DNA from: Indibacter alkaliphilus LW1
Lineage (GTDB): Bacteria > Bacteroidota > Bacteroidia > Cytophagales > Cyclobacteriaceae
Direction of reading: 5' to 3'
DNA length: 64,000 nucleotides
Assembly (NCBI RefSeq): GCF_000295935.2
Contig: NZ_ALWO02000014.1
Span: forward strand, 1 to 64,000
A program made the translations under genes and the position numbers. Position 1 is the first letter of the stretch. Each line of letters begins with the position of its first letter. Shown here in pieces: positions 25,014 to 31,774 of this stretch. Under the pieces are notes generated by a model. It was not told the DNA's origin. It did not search any database and saw nothing but the letters and a program-made list of their open reading frames with translations.

Positions 25014-27830
25014 ATGAAAACTAAACCAAGCTTAATTATTTTGATTTTCTTTCTTATTGGCTTTCAGCTTTACGGCCAGAATACACGCTGGACATTGACC
25101 GGAAGCCTTGAAGGTGAAAAAGGCCAAATTTTACAGTCCGCTACGGTTACCCTTTTAGACCCTTTGGATTCCACTTTGTTGGCATTTGGTGTAAGTGGGG
25201 CAAGTGGAGCTTTTGAAATCAGAAATATCCGTAAAGAGGAGGTGATGGTTCAGGTTTCCTATATGGGTTATGCGCAATTTTCCCGAAAAATTCAAAGACC
25301 TGAAAATGCTTTGAGTCTGAACTTGGGTAAAATTACCTTAATGGAAAAAACCGAGGAGTTGGATGAGTTCACTTTAGAGGATATAACCCCTATAACTATC
25401 AAAAAGGACACCATAGAGTACCATGCTGAGGCATTCAAAACTCAGCCCAACGCCAATGTAGAGGATCTGCTCAAGCGTCTACCGGGAGTAGAAGTAGATC
25501 AGGAAGGAAACATCAAAGCGCAGGGTGAAACGGTCAAAAGAGTATTGGTAGACGGTAAGGAGTTTTTTGGCAATGATCCTAAGCTGGCCACTAAAAACCT
25601 TTTGGCGGAGGCAATAGATAAAGTTCAGATTCTGGACAGAAAATCAGAGCAGTCACAGTTTACCGGTATCGACGACGGACAGCGGGAAAAAACGATCAAC
25701 CTAAAGCTTAAGGAAGATTATAAAAAGGGCTTTTTTGGGAATCTGACGGGGGGCTATGGATCCGATAACCGTTACAAACTTCAGGGCAATCTCAATAGAT
25801 TCTCAGAAAACCAACAGCTTTCATTTCTCGGCCTTTCCAATAATATCAATGAACAGGGTTTCTCCATAGAGGACTACATAAACTTCCAAGGTGGTATCCA
25901 GAGCTTTGCCAGTGGGGGGCAGGTAAGAATCACGGTAGGAGGACCTGGCGGAGGTAGCGCAGGCATCCCGATCAACAGTGGACAAAGGCTCAATGGAATT
26001 ATGAACAGCCATGCTTATGGGGCAAATCTCAATCAGGACTTCAATAAAAACACAAAGTTGAGAAGTAGCTATTTCTTCAATCAGCTCAATCATCAGATAA
26101 CACAGGATACCGAGAGGTTAAATTTTTTCCCCTCAGGAGATTTTACTTTTGAAGAAAAGAGCATTCAGGACAACCAATCCAGCAACCACAGACTTAACCT
26201 GATCATAGACCAAAAGATCGACAGCCTAAACTCATTAAGGTCCACCACAAATGCCCAGCTTAACCAAACAGATCGTTTTGGAAGAAGCATTTCCAGCACA
26301 AAAGATATGGACGGAAACCTTCTCAACAGGGGCGAAAGGTCCAACCTTACTTTTGGAAATTCCTATCAGGCCAACACAGAGATGCTGCTTAGGCATAGAT
26401 TTAAAAAACCCGGAAAGACCATTTCTGCCAACCTGACCTTTGGAATCAATGCCAGTGATTACGAAGGGATTTTGTATGCTGAAAATGAATTTTTTGGCAC
26501 TGAAGAAGAAGTGGAAATCCTGGAACAGGAAAACACACAACAAAATCAAAACCTCAATTACGGGGTGAACCTTGCGTATACAGAACCTCTCGGAGGAAGA
26601 AAATACCTGGAGTTGGTCTATAATTTTACCCAAAACAGAAATGAAGTAAACCGGGAAGTATTTGACAGAGACGGAGAAAGTCTGACTTTCAACAAAGACC
26701 TCAGCAATAAATTCAACGCTATATACACTTATCACAGACCTGGAGTCAACATTTCCTATAATCCTGGAAAATACAATTTCGTAGCAGGTTTGGCCATGCA
26801 GGCAACCTCACTCAATGGAGAGCTCGTACTTTTTAATGAATCGATCAAAAACAGCTTTACAAACCTGCTTCCCAGTATGCGCTTAAACTACGGTTTCAGC
26901 AATACAAAAAACCTGATGTTCAATTACCAGACATCTGTGAATGAACCGGGTATAGAGCAGTTGCAGCCTGTAATCAACAATGCAGATCCGCTTAATATCT
27001 TCATTGGCAACCCCGAATTAAGACCTGCCTTTAACCATAGTTGGCAAGCCAATTACAACAGCTTTGACATGGGAAGTTTTGTCAATCTCTTCATCAATGC
27101 TTTTGTCAACTTTACCGAAAATGCCATTGTCAATTCGCAAAGTATTGATGAAAGACAGGTCAGAACAATCAGGCCAGTGAATGTGCGAAACAATACCCTT
27201 GTCGGAGGAAACATCAACTTCGGATTTCCGATCAAGCCCCTGAACAGCAGGTTTAACTTAGGCCCCAACCTTAACTACAGCAGAGGATTCAATCTCATCA
27301 ATGCGCTTGAAGACCAGATTAAAATCAGCAATATAGGAGGAAATGCACGGTACGACTTCAATTGGAAAGAGTCTGTAAACCTTGGCCTTTCAGCTAATAT
27401 CAGCACGCAAAACACCGCATACGCATTCAACCCTGAGCAAAACCAGCTGTTTTTAAACCAAAACTACAATGCGGAAATCGGTTTGAATTTCCTTGATAAG
27501 TATGCGGTTTCCTGGAATTTCAACTATTTGAAATTCAATTCCAGAACAACGGATTTTGATGAATCCATACCACTTCTCAATTTTTCTGTCAGCCGCTTAG
27601 TATTGAAAAACAATATGGGAGAAATCAAACTTTCAGGAAACAACCTTCTTAACCAAAATATTGGAGTAGCCCAAAGGGCAGATATAAATTTTATTGAGCA
27701 GACGATCACCAATAATCTGGGTAGGTTTATCCTACTTAGTTTTACCTATAAACTCAATAGCAAGCTCAATCCGATGAATGCTTCTGGCACACAGGGAGGA
27801 GGAATGCGAATGATGCAGATAAGAAATTGA
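25014..27830 (+). CDS. TonB-receptor-like outer-membrane beta-barrel paired with GLPGLI
   Basis: A 938-residue protein: signal peptide (LIILIFFLIGFQLYGQ), CarboxypepD_reg-like domain (about 25-105), a plug-like region (KTQPNANVEDLLKRLPGVEV; VKRVLVDGKEFFGNDPKLAT) and a long OMP_b-brl_3 barrel. The start at 25014 is the ATG before the signal peptide. A glycine-rich loop GGPGGGSAG sits near residue 310. The last residues (GGGMRMMQIRN) extend beyond the usual terminal barrel strand and match the tail of the GLPGLI protein. The role is presumably outer-membrane, working with the GLPGLI protein; ligand unknown. Confidence 0.87.
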   Translation: MKTKPSLIILIFFLIGFQLYGQNTRWTLTGSLEGEKGQILQSATVTLLDPLDSTLLAFGVSGASGAFEIRNIRKEEVMVQVSYMGYAQFSRKIQRPENALSLNLGKITLMEKTEELDEFTLEDITPITIKKDTIEYHAEAFKTQPNANVEDLLKRLPGVEVDQEGNIKAQGETVKRVLVDGKEFFGNDPKLATKNLLAEAIDKVQILDRKSEQSQFTGIDDGQREKTINLKLKEDYKKGFFGNLTGGYGSDNRYKLQGNLNRFSENQQLSFLGLSNNINEQGFSIEDYINFQGGIQSFASGGQVRITVGGPGGGSAGIPINSGQRLNGIMNSHAYGANLNQDFNKNTKLRSSYFFNQLNHQITQDTERLNFFPSGDFTFEEKSIQDNQSSNHRLNLIIDQKIDSLNSLRSTTNAQLNQTDRFGRSISSTKDMDGNLLNRGERSNLTFGNSYQANTEMLLRHRFKKPGKTISANLTFGINASDYEGILYAENEFFGTEEEVEILEQENTQQNQNLNYGVNLAYTEPLGGRKYLELVYNFTQNRNEVNREVFDRDGESLTFNKDLSNKFNAIYTYHRPGVNISYNPGKYNFVAGLAMQATSLNGELVLFNESIKNSFTNLLPSMRLNYGFSNTKNLMFNYQTSVNEPGIEQLQPVINNADPLNIFIGNPELRPAFNHSWQANYNSFDMGSFVNLFINAFVNFTENAIVNSQSIDERQVRTIRPVNVRNNTLVGGNINFGFPIKPLNSRFNLGPNLNYSRGFNLINALEDQIKISNIGGNARYDFNWKESVNLGLSANISTQNTAYAFNPEQNQLFLNQNYNAEIGLNFLDKYAVSWNFNYLKFNSRTTDFDESIPLLNFSVSRLVLKNNMGEIKLSGNNLLNQNIGVAQRADINFIEQTITNNLGRFILLSFTYKLNSKLNPMNASGTQGGGMRMMQIRN

Positions 27831-27852
27831 GTCCCTTTTTGAAAAGTAGAAA

Positions 27853-28149
27853 ATGGAAGCGAGGAAAAAATCAAAAGAAAGTAAAGTCTTATCCCTTTTG
27901 TCAAAAGTGCTTAACAGACCGGAATTTAACCCCAGTCATATTGCTGTTTATACAGCCATTTTAAAGGAGTTTTTGATGCAGGATGTAACAGATGGAATCA
28001 GGATCACAAGAGGCCGGATAATGAGAATGGCCCAAATCCGTTCTATTGCCACATACCATCATTGTATTAAGGGTCTGATCAAAGCAAACCTAATCCAGTA
28101 CCATCCTTCCTTTCATCCAAAGCTTGGGACAATGGTCAAGTTGTTATAG
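27853..28149 (+). CDS. small predicted winged-helix protein
   Basis: A 98-residue basic protein. Residues about 25-98 read as a winged helix: FNPSHIAVYTAILKEFL, then ITRGRIMRMAQIRSIATYHH, then the wing YHPSFHPKLGTMVKL. Similar small proteins occur near mobile elements of Bacteroidota, but I cannot name the family. It ends 11 bases before the first 182-bp integrase-tail repeat, so it may have arrived with the element. Confidence 0.55.
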   Translation: MEARKKSKESKVLSLLSKVLNRPEFNPSHIAVYTAILKEFLMQDVTDGIRITRGRIMRMAQIRSIATYHHCIKGLIKANLIQYHPSFHPKLGTMVKLL

Positions 28150-28160
28150 ATAAAAAGTTA

Positions 28161-28342
28161 AACCGGAGGGGTCTTAGAAGATTAAATTCCATCTATTTTA
28201 AAGCCTCTCCGGTTATAAATTCAGATTTACTTATCCAACTTGGATTTGAGAGCCAGCATATCTTCACTAATTTTTCCATCAAGGATTTTTGCATAATGTT
28301 AGGTCTGCTTCAGAATCCTGTTTCCCAAGAGTTTGGATACTG
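28161..28342. repeat. 182-bp direct repeat, copy 1
   Basis: This is matched without gaps to 29641-29822, with 11 mismatches in 182 by hand count (about 94% identical) and starts exactly 1480 bases apart. It comprises an inverted repeat (AACCGGAG at 28161-28168 with CTCCGGTT at 28207-28214) acting as a terminator of the integrase, then the integrase 3' end on the minus strand. Confidence 0.85.
28227..28342 (-). pseudogene. tyrosine recombinase C-terminal fragment with an internal stop
   Basis: On the minus strand the frame reads AVSKLLGNRILKQT, stop, HYAKILDGKISEDMLALKSK. In the sister copy the same position is a Gln codon, so one base change (CAA to TAA) made the stop. The catalytic Tyr lies in HYAKIL. 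The fragment is the very end of a Bacteroidota site-specific integrase. Confidence 0.75.
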
Positions 28343-28368
28343 CTGTCCAAAAATATTTTTCTAATTTG

Positions 28369-29019
28369 TCAAAGTTGCTCAATGGATTGAACCAAGTCAA
28401 GTTTAATCAAATCCCAATATTTTCCTCTAAGGCACAATGGATCTGGCTCGTTATCAGCTTTTTCAAAGTTGAGCATATTCTCCAATATTAAATTCCTCTC
28501 ATGGGTATATTTATATTTCTGAAAATGAAAAGCGACTAACTGCTCAAGACTATATTTTTCCAATAATTCATGGATATCCCAAAAGTCTTTTTTTCGGCCC
28601 ACCCTTTGGATTACATCAATTTTCATTGCGGCAATCTCAGATATACTGGCCATTCGTACATTATCATGAATCTCCAGCTCTTCTAAAAATGGATCGGTAT
28701 AATAAAGATCCAGTTTAATCAGGTTTGTAGAATCCTTTCCAATCAAATAAGACCGTCCAAAACCTATATTTACACTTACTGGATCAGAAACATAATTGTA
28801 ATTTGACCTCAAAAAATCATCGATTGAATCAAAATTTAAACTTCCATATGGCTCCTCAGTAAACATATCAATATCCACGGATACCCTATGACCTAAATGT
28901 AGACTCAAAGCTGTTCCACCTACGAGTCTGAATCTTTGAAAGCAGACACTATGCATCAAAAATTCTAAGCATTCTTTAAGCTCTTTACTTACTGTATTCC
29001 AATATAAAGTCTTATTCAT
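28369..29019 (-). CDS. AbiEii-like nucleotidyltransferase toxin
   Basis: A 216-residue protein of the AbiEii/MNT-like family. The motif GGTAL at residues 34-38 followed by D49-I-D51 gives the nucleotidyltransferase metal site, and KIDVIQRVGRKKDFWDIHEL is the downstream Lys/Asp motif. Type IV AbiE systems use such proteins as toxins (NTP transfer to tRNA or other targets) in anti-phage abortive infection. It overlaps the XRE antitoxin stop by four bases. The pair sits between the two integrase-tail repeats, marking it as acquired DNA. Confidence 0.82.
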   Translation of the reverse strand: MNKTLYWNTVSKELKECLEFLMHSVCFQRFRLVGGTALSLHLGHRVSVDIDMFTEEPYGSLNFDSIDDFLRSNYNYVSDPVSVNIGFGRSYLIGKDSTNLIKLDLYYTDPFLEELEIHDNVRMASISEIAAMKIDVIQRVGRKKDFWDIHELLEKYSLEQLVAFHFQKYKYTHERNLILENMLNFEKADNEPDPLCLRGKYWDLIKLDLVQSIEQL

Positions 29020-29474
29020 TGAATAGAATTTAATTCAGAAACTTCTTGTAATTCGTAAAAGTCATTGATTAGCTTTTTCTCTTCTTCATTCCCTCGTTGC
29101 ATCACCCTATCAATTACGTACAGTTTATGCTTAACCCAGTCTATATTTTCAAAAGAAGTATCCCAAAAAAGCGCAGGCCTCAATTTACTTAAATCTGGCT
29201 TGATCTTCCTTGACAATTTTCTTTTTTCCTCCCTGATTTCGTGGTAAACCTGAAGAATCATCAACGTTCCCTCCTCCAGCCCCAAGGCTTTTTCTATTCT
29301 TAATGCGAGGGAAGTATTCATTGCTCTTTTCCCATGGGTTATAGCACTTAACGTTTGTGGATACTCCCCAATAGAAAGAGCAAAAGGACCTTTCGACAAA
29401 CCTCTTGACTTCAACTCCCTTTCAAGAAATAATCCGGGATGAATCCCTTTAATGTATTTAATCCTATTATCCAT
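29016..29474 (-). CDS. XRE-type antitoxin partner of the AbiEii-like toxin
   Basis: A 152-residue protein with an N-terminal helix-turn-helix (GPFALSIGEYPQTLSAITHG) and a C-terminal half with the stretch LRPALFWDTSFENIDW, common in partner proteins of AbiEii-like toxins in Bacteroidota. It starts at an ATG (29474) just downstream of an AT-rich imperfect palindrome, as expected for an autoregulated antitoxin. Its last codons overlap the toxin start by four bases. This differs from classical AbiEi, which carries a winged helix and an extended C-terminal domain. Confidence 0.8.
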   Translation of the reverse strand: MDNRIKYIKGIHPGLFLERELKSRGLSKGPFALSIGEYPQTLSAITHGKRAMNTSLALRIEKALGLEEGTLMILQVYHEIREEKRKLSRKIKPDLSKLRPALFWDTSFENIDWVKHKLYVIDRVMQRGNEEEKKLINDFYELQEVSELNSIQ

Positions 29475-29476
29475 TA

Positions 29477-29512
29477 AACAAATATAAACATTTTTGTTTA
29501 CATTTATTTGTT
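29477..29512 (-). promoter_or_regulatory. imperfect palindrome, probable antitoxin operator
   Basis: AAACAAATATAAACA (29477-29491) is nearly the reverse complement of TGTTTACATTTATTTGTT (29495-29512), with a three-base gap difference. It ends three bases before the antitoxin start codon. Its position and symmetry suggest autoregulation; unproven. Confidence 0.5.
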
Positions 29513-29640
29513 AACTATATCAAAAATTAATCGAACAGGATTAGCAAATTTTAGCTTTGTAGCATAATCACAGTCAATTTTCTTTCAATAGATATGGCTA
29601 TACTAAACAAGAATCCATCTTTTGATCAATAAAAAAACAA

Positions 29641-29822
29641 AACCGGCGGGGTCTTAGAAGATTAAATTCCTTCTATTTTAAAGCCCCTCCGGTTATAAAT
29701 TCAGATTTATTTATCCAACTTGGATTTGAGAGCCAGCATATCTTCACTGATTTTTCCATCAAGGATTTTTGCATAATGTTGGGTCTGCTTCAGAGACCTG
29801 TGCCCCAAGAGTTTGGAGACTG
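29641..29822. repeat. 182-bp direct repeat, copy 2
   Basis: This is the second copy of the integrase 3' end plus terminator, about 94% identical to 28161-28342. The two copies are in direct orientation, with the toxin-antitoxin operon between them. Copy 2 continues into more integrase sequence, so it is the longer relic. Confidence 0.85.
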
Positions 29823-29955
29823 TCTCAATAGGAACACCATTGCTTAAAGTTATGGTAGTAGCAAAAGTGTGTCTGTCATAAATACAGTTTTTTATTCCCT
29901 TCGAATTTTGGGAAGACTTCAGGTAAAACAGGAAACTGAATGATTTTTCGATCAT
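29707..29955 (-). pseudogene. truncated tyrosine recombinase (integrase) C-terminus
   Basis: An 82-codon frame. Residues about 28-82 read RHTFATTITLSNGVPIETVS, KLLGHRSLKQTQHYAKIL, the C-terminal catalytic block of Bacteroidota integrases with the Arg/His motif (RHTFAT), the second His (LLGHRS) and the Tyr nucleophile (HYAKI). The first 27 residues do not look like integrase, and the N-terminal arm- and core-binding domains are missing. It is a relic, located about 370 bases from tRNA-Ser, a common integration target. Confidence 0.8.
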
Positions 29956-30054
29956 AATGACACACTTTAAAGGTTTAAATTAAACTTTGGTGAGTCATTC
30001 GGCAAGATGTTTATCTTTCAAACAGGTTGATAATCAATATCTTAAACCCCTTCT

Positions 30055-30088
30055 GGTGAGTCATTTTTATTTTGCAAAATGACTCACC
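30055..30088. repeat. 13-bp perfect inverted repeat in the integrase-tRNA gap
   Basis: GGTGAGTCATTTT (30055-30067) and AAAATGACTCACC (30076-30088) are perfect complements around an 8-base loop. A further GGTGAGTCATT stands at 29989-29999, and a separate 8-bp inverted repeat TTTTGGTG/CACCAAAA is at 30124-30131 and 30139-30146. The cluster could be recombination or attachment sequence of the lost element. Confidence 0.6.
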
Positions 30089-30149
30089 GCTTAGGGCTAA
30101 TTGATTTTGATTATTCTTGCAAATTTTGGTGATTCAGGCACCAAAACGC

Positions 30150-30184
30150 AAAAAAGCCTGTATTGATGAAATACAGGCTTTTTT
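30150..30184. terminator. strong bidirectional hairpin terminator
   Basis: AAAAAAGCCTGTATT (30150-30164) pairs with AATACAGGCTTTTTT (30170-30184) with perfect complementarity, giving an A-run before and a T-run after on both strands. It separates the integrase relic from the tRNA unit and probably terminates the minus-strand tRNA transcript. Confidence 0.85.
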
Positions 30185-30321
30185 AACTTGAAATTGTAAA
30201 TAATATTTTAAAATCAGCGTTCAAAGGCTCTAAAGGCCGTTTTTAAAGCTTTTTTCTTGTTGATTAAACCTTACATTTTCCTTGATTTTGAATGGATTTG
30301 AAAGAAAAAATCAAATAAAAG

Positions 30322-30406
30322 CAGAGGAGGAGGGATTCGAACCCCCGGTACCTTGCGGTACAACGGTTTTCAAGACCGCCGCATTCGACCACTCTGCCAC
30401 TCCTCT
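30322..30406 (-). tRNA. tRNA-Ser(TGA)
   Basis: On the minus strand the 85-nt gene folds into a class II cloverleaf. The acceptor stem AGAGGAG pairs with CTCCTCT, the anticodon arm is GCGGT-CTTGAAA-ACCGT with anticodon TGA, the long variable arm is TACCGCAAGGTA, and the T arm loop is TTCGAAT. The CCA end is not encoded (the sequence after the discriminator G reads C then TTTT). The long variable arm confirms serine. Confidence 0.97.
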
Positions 30407-30471
30407 ATTTATTCTAAAGCATCCGTAGATAAATCTATTTTCGCTCTATGGTCTCCCGTAATTACGGATTG

Positions 30472-30502
30472 CAAATGTAGCCCTTAACTTTGATTTTGCA
30501 AA
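30472..30502 (-). promoter_or_regulatory. Bacteroidota promoter of tRNA-Ser
   Basis: On the minus strand a TTTG (30502-30499) and a TACATTTG (30479-30472) are spaced by 19 bases, matching the Bacteroidota -33 TTTG / -7 TAnnTTTG consensus. The tRNA 5' end lies 66 bases downstream. A 12-bp palindrome CCGTAATTACGG (30456-30467) sits at the expected transcription start. Confidence 0.7.
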
Positions 30503-30631
30503 CTCAGCCCTATCAAAAATTATCTCTCAGGCTTTAATCAGTTGATTTCCTGAATTTTTATTTTCTTGACATGCCTTATTTTCCCAAAAAAGTCTGGGGG
30601 AAAGGTATAGATCTGAATAATTCTTGAGATT

Positions 30632-31771
30632 TTAACTCCTTACCAACTTACTTACTTTCTCCTTCTGCATCTTTGCCCAATCCCCGCTATTTCTATCCTC
30701 ATTGTTCGGGATAGCATTGGGGTATCCGAATAAGCGATAGGAAAGCAGTCTTGCTACTTTAGCCTTTTCCGAATGCGCACGCATGTAATTGAGACTATTG
30801 TAATCATAAATACTCTTGGCGGGGATAACACCTAGAGTTCTAGGCATGTGGTTGAGAGAAAAGCTGGTTTTGGTACTTTCCTTCCAATCCAAGGTCTTGT
30901 CAATTTCTATTACTGCCAAATCGTGCCAAGGGTGAGCATCTTCATCCCATGGGACCATATTGTTGAAAATTTCCGGGTCATCATCATCCTGAGCTATGCG
31001 GGTTTGTATCTGCATCATGTACTTTGCCCCTTCCCTTTTTACCCTCTCTTCATATTCATATTTGAGGTAATTGCGGCCACGGGTTTCAAAAGGAAGTATG
31101 CGCTGATTGCCTGTATCCACTTTACTCATATCATGCTGGATTCCTGTTTCAGGTTCATTATCCAGTGGTCGAATGCGGTATTTTGCGTAGCGCTTGATTT
31201 TGTCCTCCCCGATAAATTTAAAAGGGGTTTTGCAATAATACCGGAGATTATGAAAAGAAGTAGGATTTCTTCTCAGTGCTGCTTGGGCACCCTTGAGGCC
31301 TTCAGGATACTTTTTGTAGTATTCTATATATTCCACACCGTATTTCTCTTTGCGCAATTTGGCAAATTGTAAAAAACTATATGCTGACCAGAACAAGCTG
31401 ATCTCTCCTGAATTCATCTCTATATCAAAAGGACTTTTGAAGTGGTGATCGCTAAATTTCACTGAAATACTCCTGATACAATTCATGGCATCATCCAAAA
31501 ACGTGGCCGATGCATGTCTGACCCTTGCCTGATATACTTTTCCCGGAGCAAAGAATTCATGTGCAGGAAATTTGGGATTAGGAACAATGGTGAGTTTACC
31601 AGAGCCGGCTATTCCATTGTCATGGGACATCCTTTTCCTGTAAAAAAGACTTAATGTCAGTACAATGACCCAACTGAACATTTGGCAAAAAAGCCATAAA
31701 TACACTTTATCATAGGCCCCTCGTACCGAGTGCCATACGCTGTGTCTGATAAATTTCCCTGTACTTTCCAT
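30632..31771 (-). CDS. membrane-anchored catalase-like haem protein, candidate allene oxide synthase/hydroperoxide-metabolising enzyme
   Basis: A 379-residue protein. One hydrophobic segment (about 29-44, MFSWVIVLTLSLFY) anchors the N-terminus. The rest is a catalase fold: distal His H86 in YQARVRHASATF, catalase-like IRSISVKFSD at 99-108, a NPTSFHNLRYY stretch at 169-179, and proximal haem ligand Tyr350 with Arg346 in RLFGYPNA. The length is close to the roughly 374-residue allene oxide synthase domain of coral AOS-lipoxygenase fusions and well below classical catalase. The residue before the distal His is Val in catalases and Thr in coral AOS; here it is Arg85. The gene starts three bases after the stop of the lipoxygenase, so the two enzymes are made together. 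The expected substrate is a fatty-acid hydroperoxide from that lipoxygenase; product not predictable. Confidence 0.8.
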   Translation of the reverse strand: MESTGKFIRHSVWHSVRGAYDKVYLWLFCQMFSWVIVLTLSLFYRKRMSHDNGIAGSGKLTIVPNPKFPAHEFFAPGKVYQARVRHASATFLDDAMNCIRSISVKFSDHHFKSPFDIEMNSGEISLFWSAYSFLQFAKLRKEKYGVEYIEYYKKYPEGLKGAQAALRRNPTSFHNLRYYCKTPFKFIGEDKIKRYAKYRIRPLDNEPETGIQHDMSKVDTGNQRILPFETRGRNYLKYEYEERVKREGAKYMMQIQTRIAQDDDDPEIFNNMVPWDEDAHPWHDLAVIEIDKTLDWKESTKTSFSLNHMPRTLGVIPAKSIYDYNSLNYMRAHSEKAKVARLLSYRLFGYPNAIPNNEDRNSGDWAKMQKEKVSKLVRS

Positions 31772-31774
31772 GGC

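Noticed and set aside
26235-26735. 166-codon minus-strand open frame
   Set aside because: It is antisense to the barrel gene at 25014-27830, whose domains are clear; no recognisable protein.
28161-30088. CRISPR array
   Set aside because: The repeats are only two, 182 bp long and coding for an integrase end; spacer structure is absent.
30848-31372. 174-codon plus-strand open frame
   Set aside because: It is antisense to the catalase-like gene, hydrophobic only because of reversed coding; not a gene.
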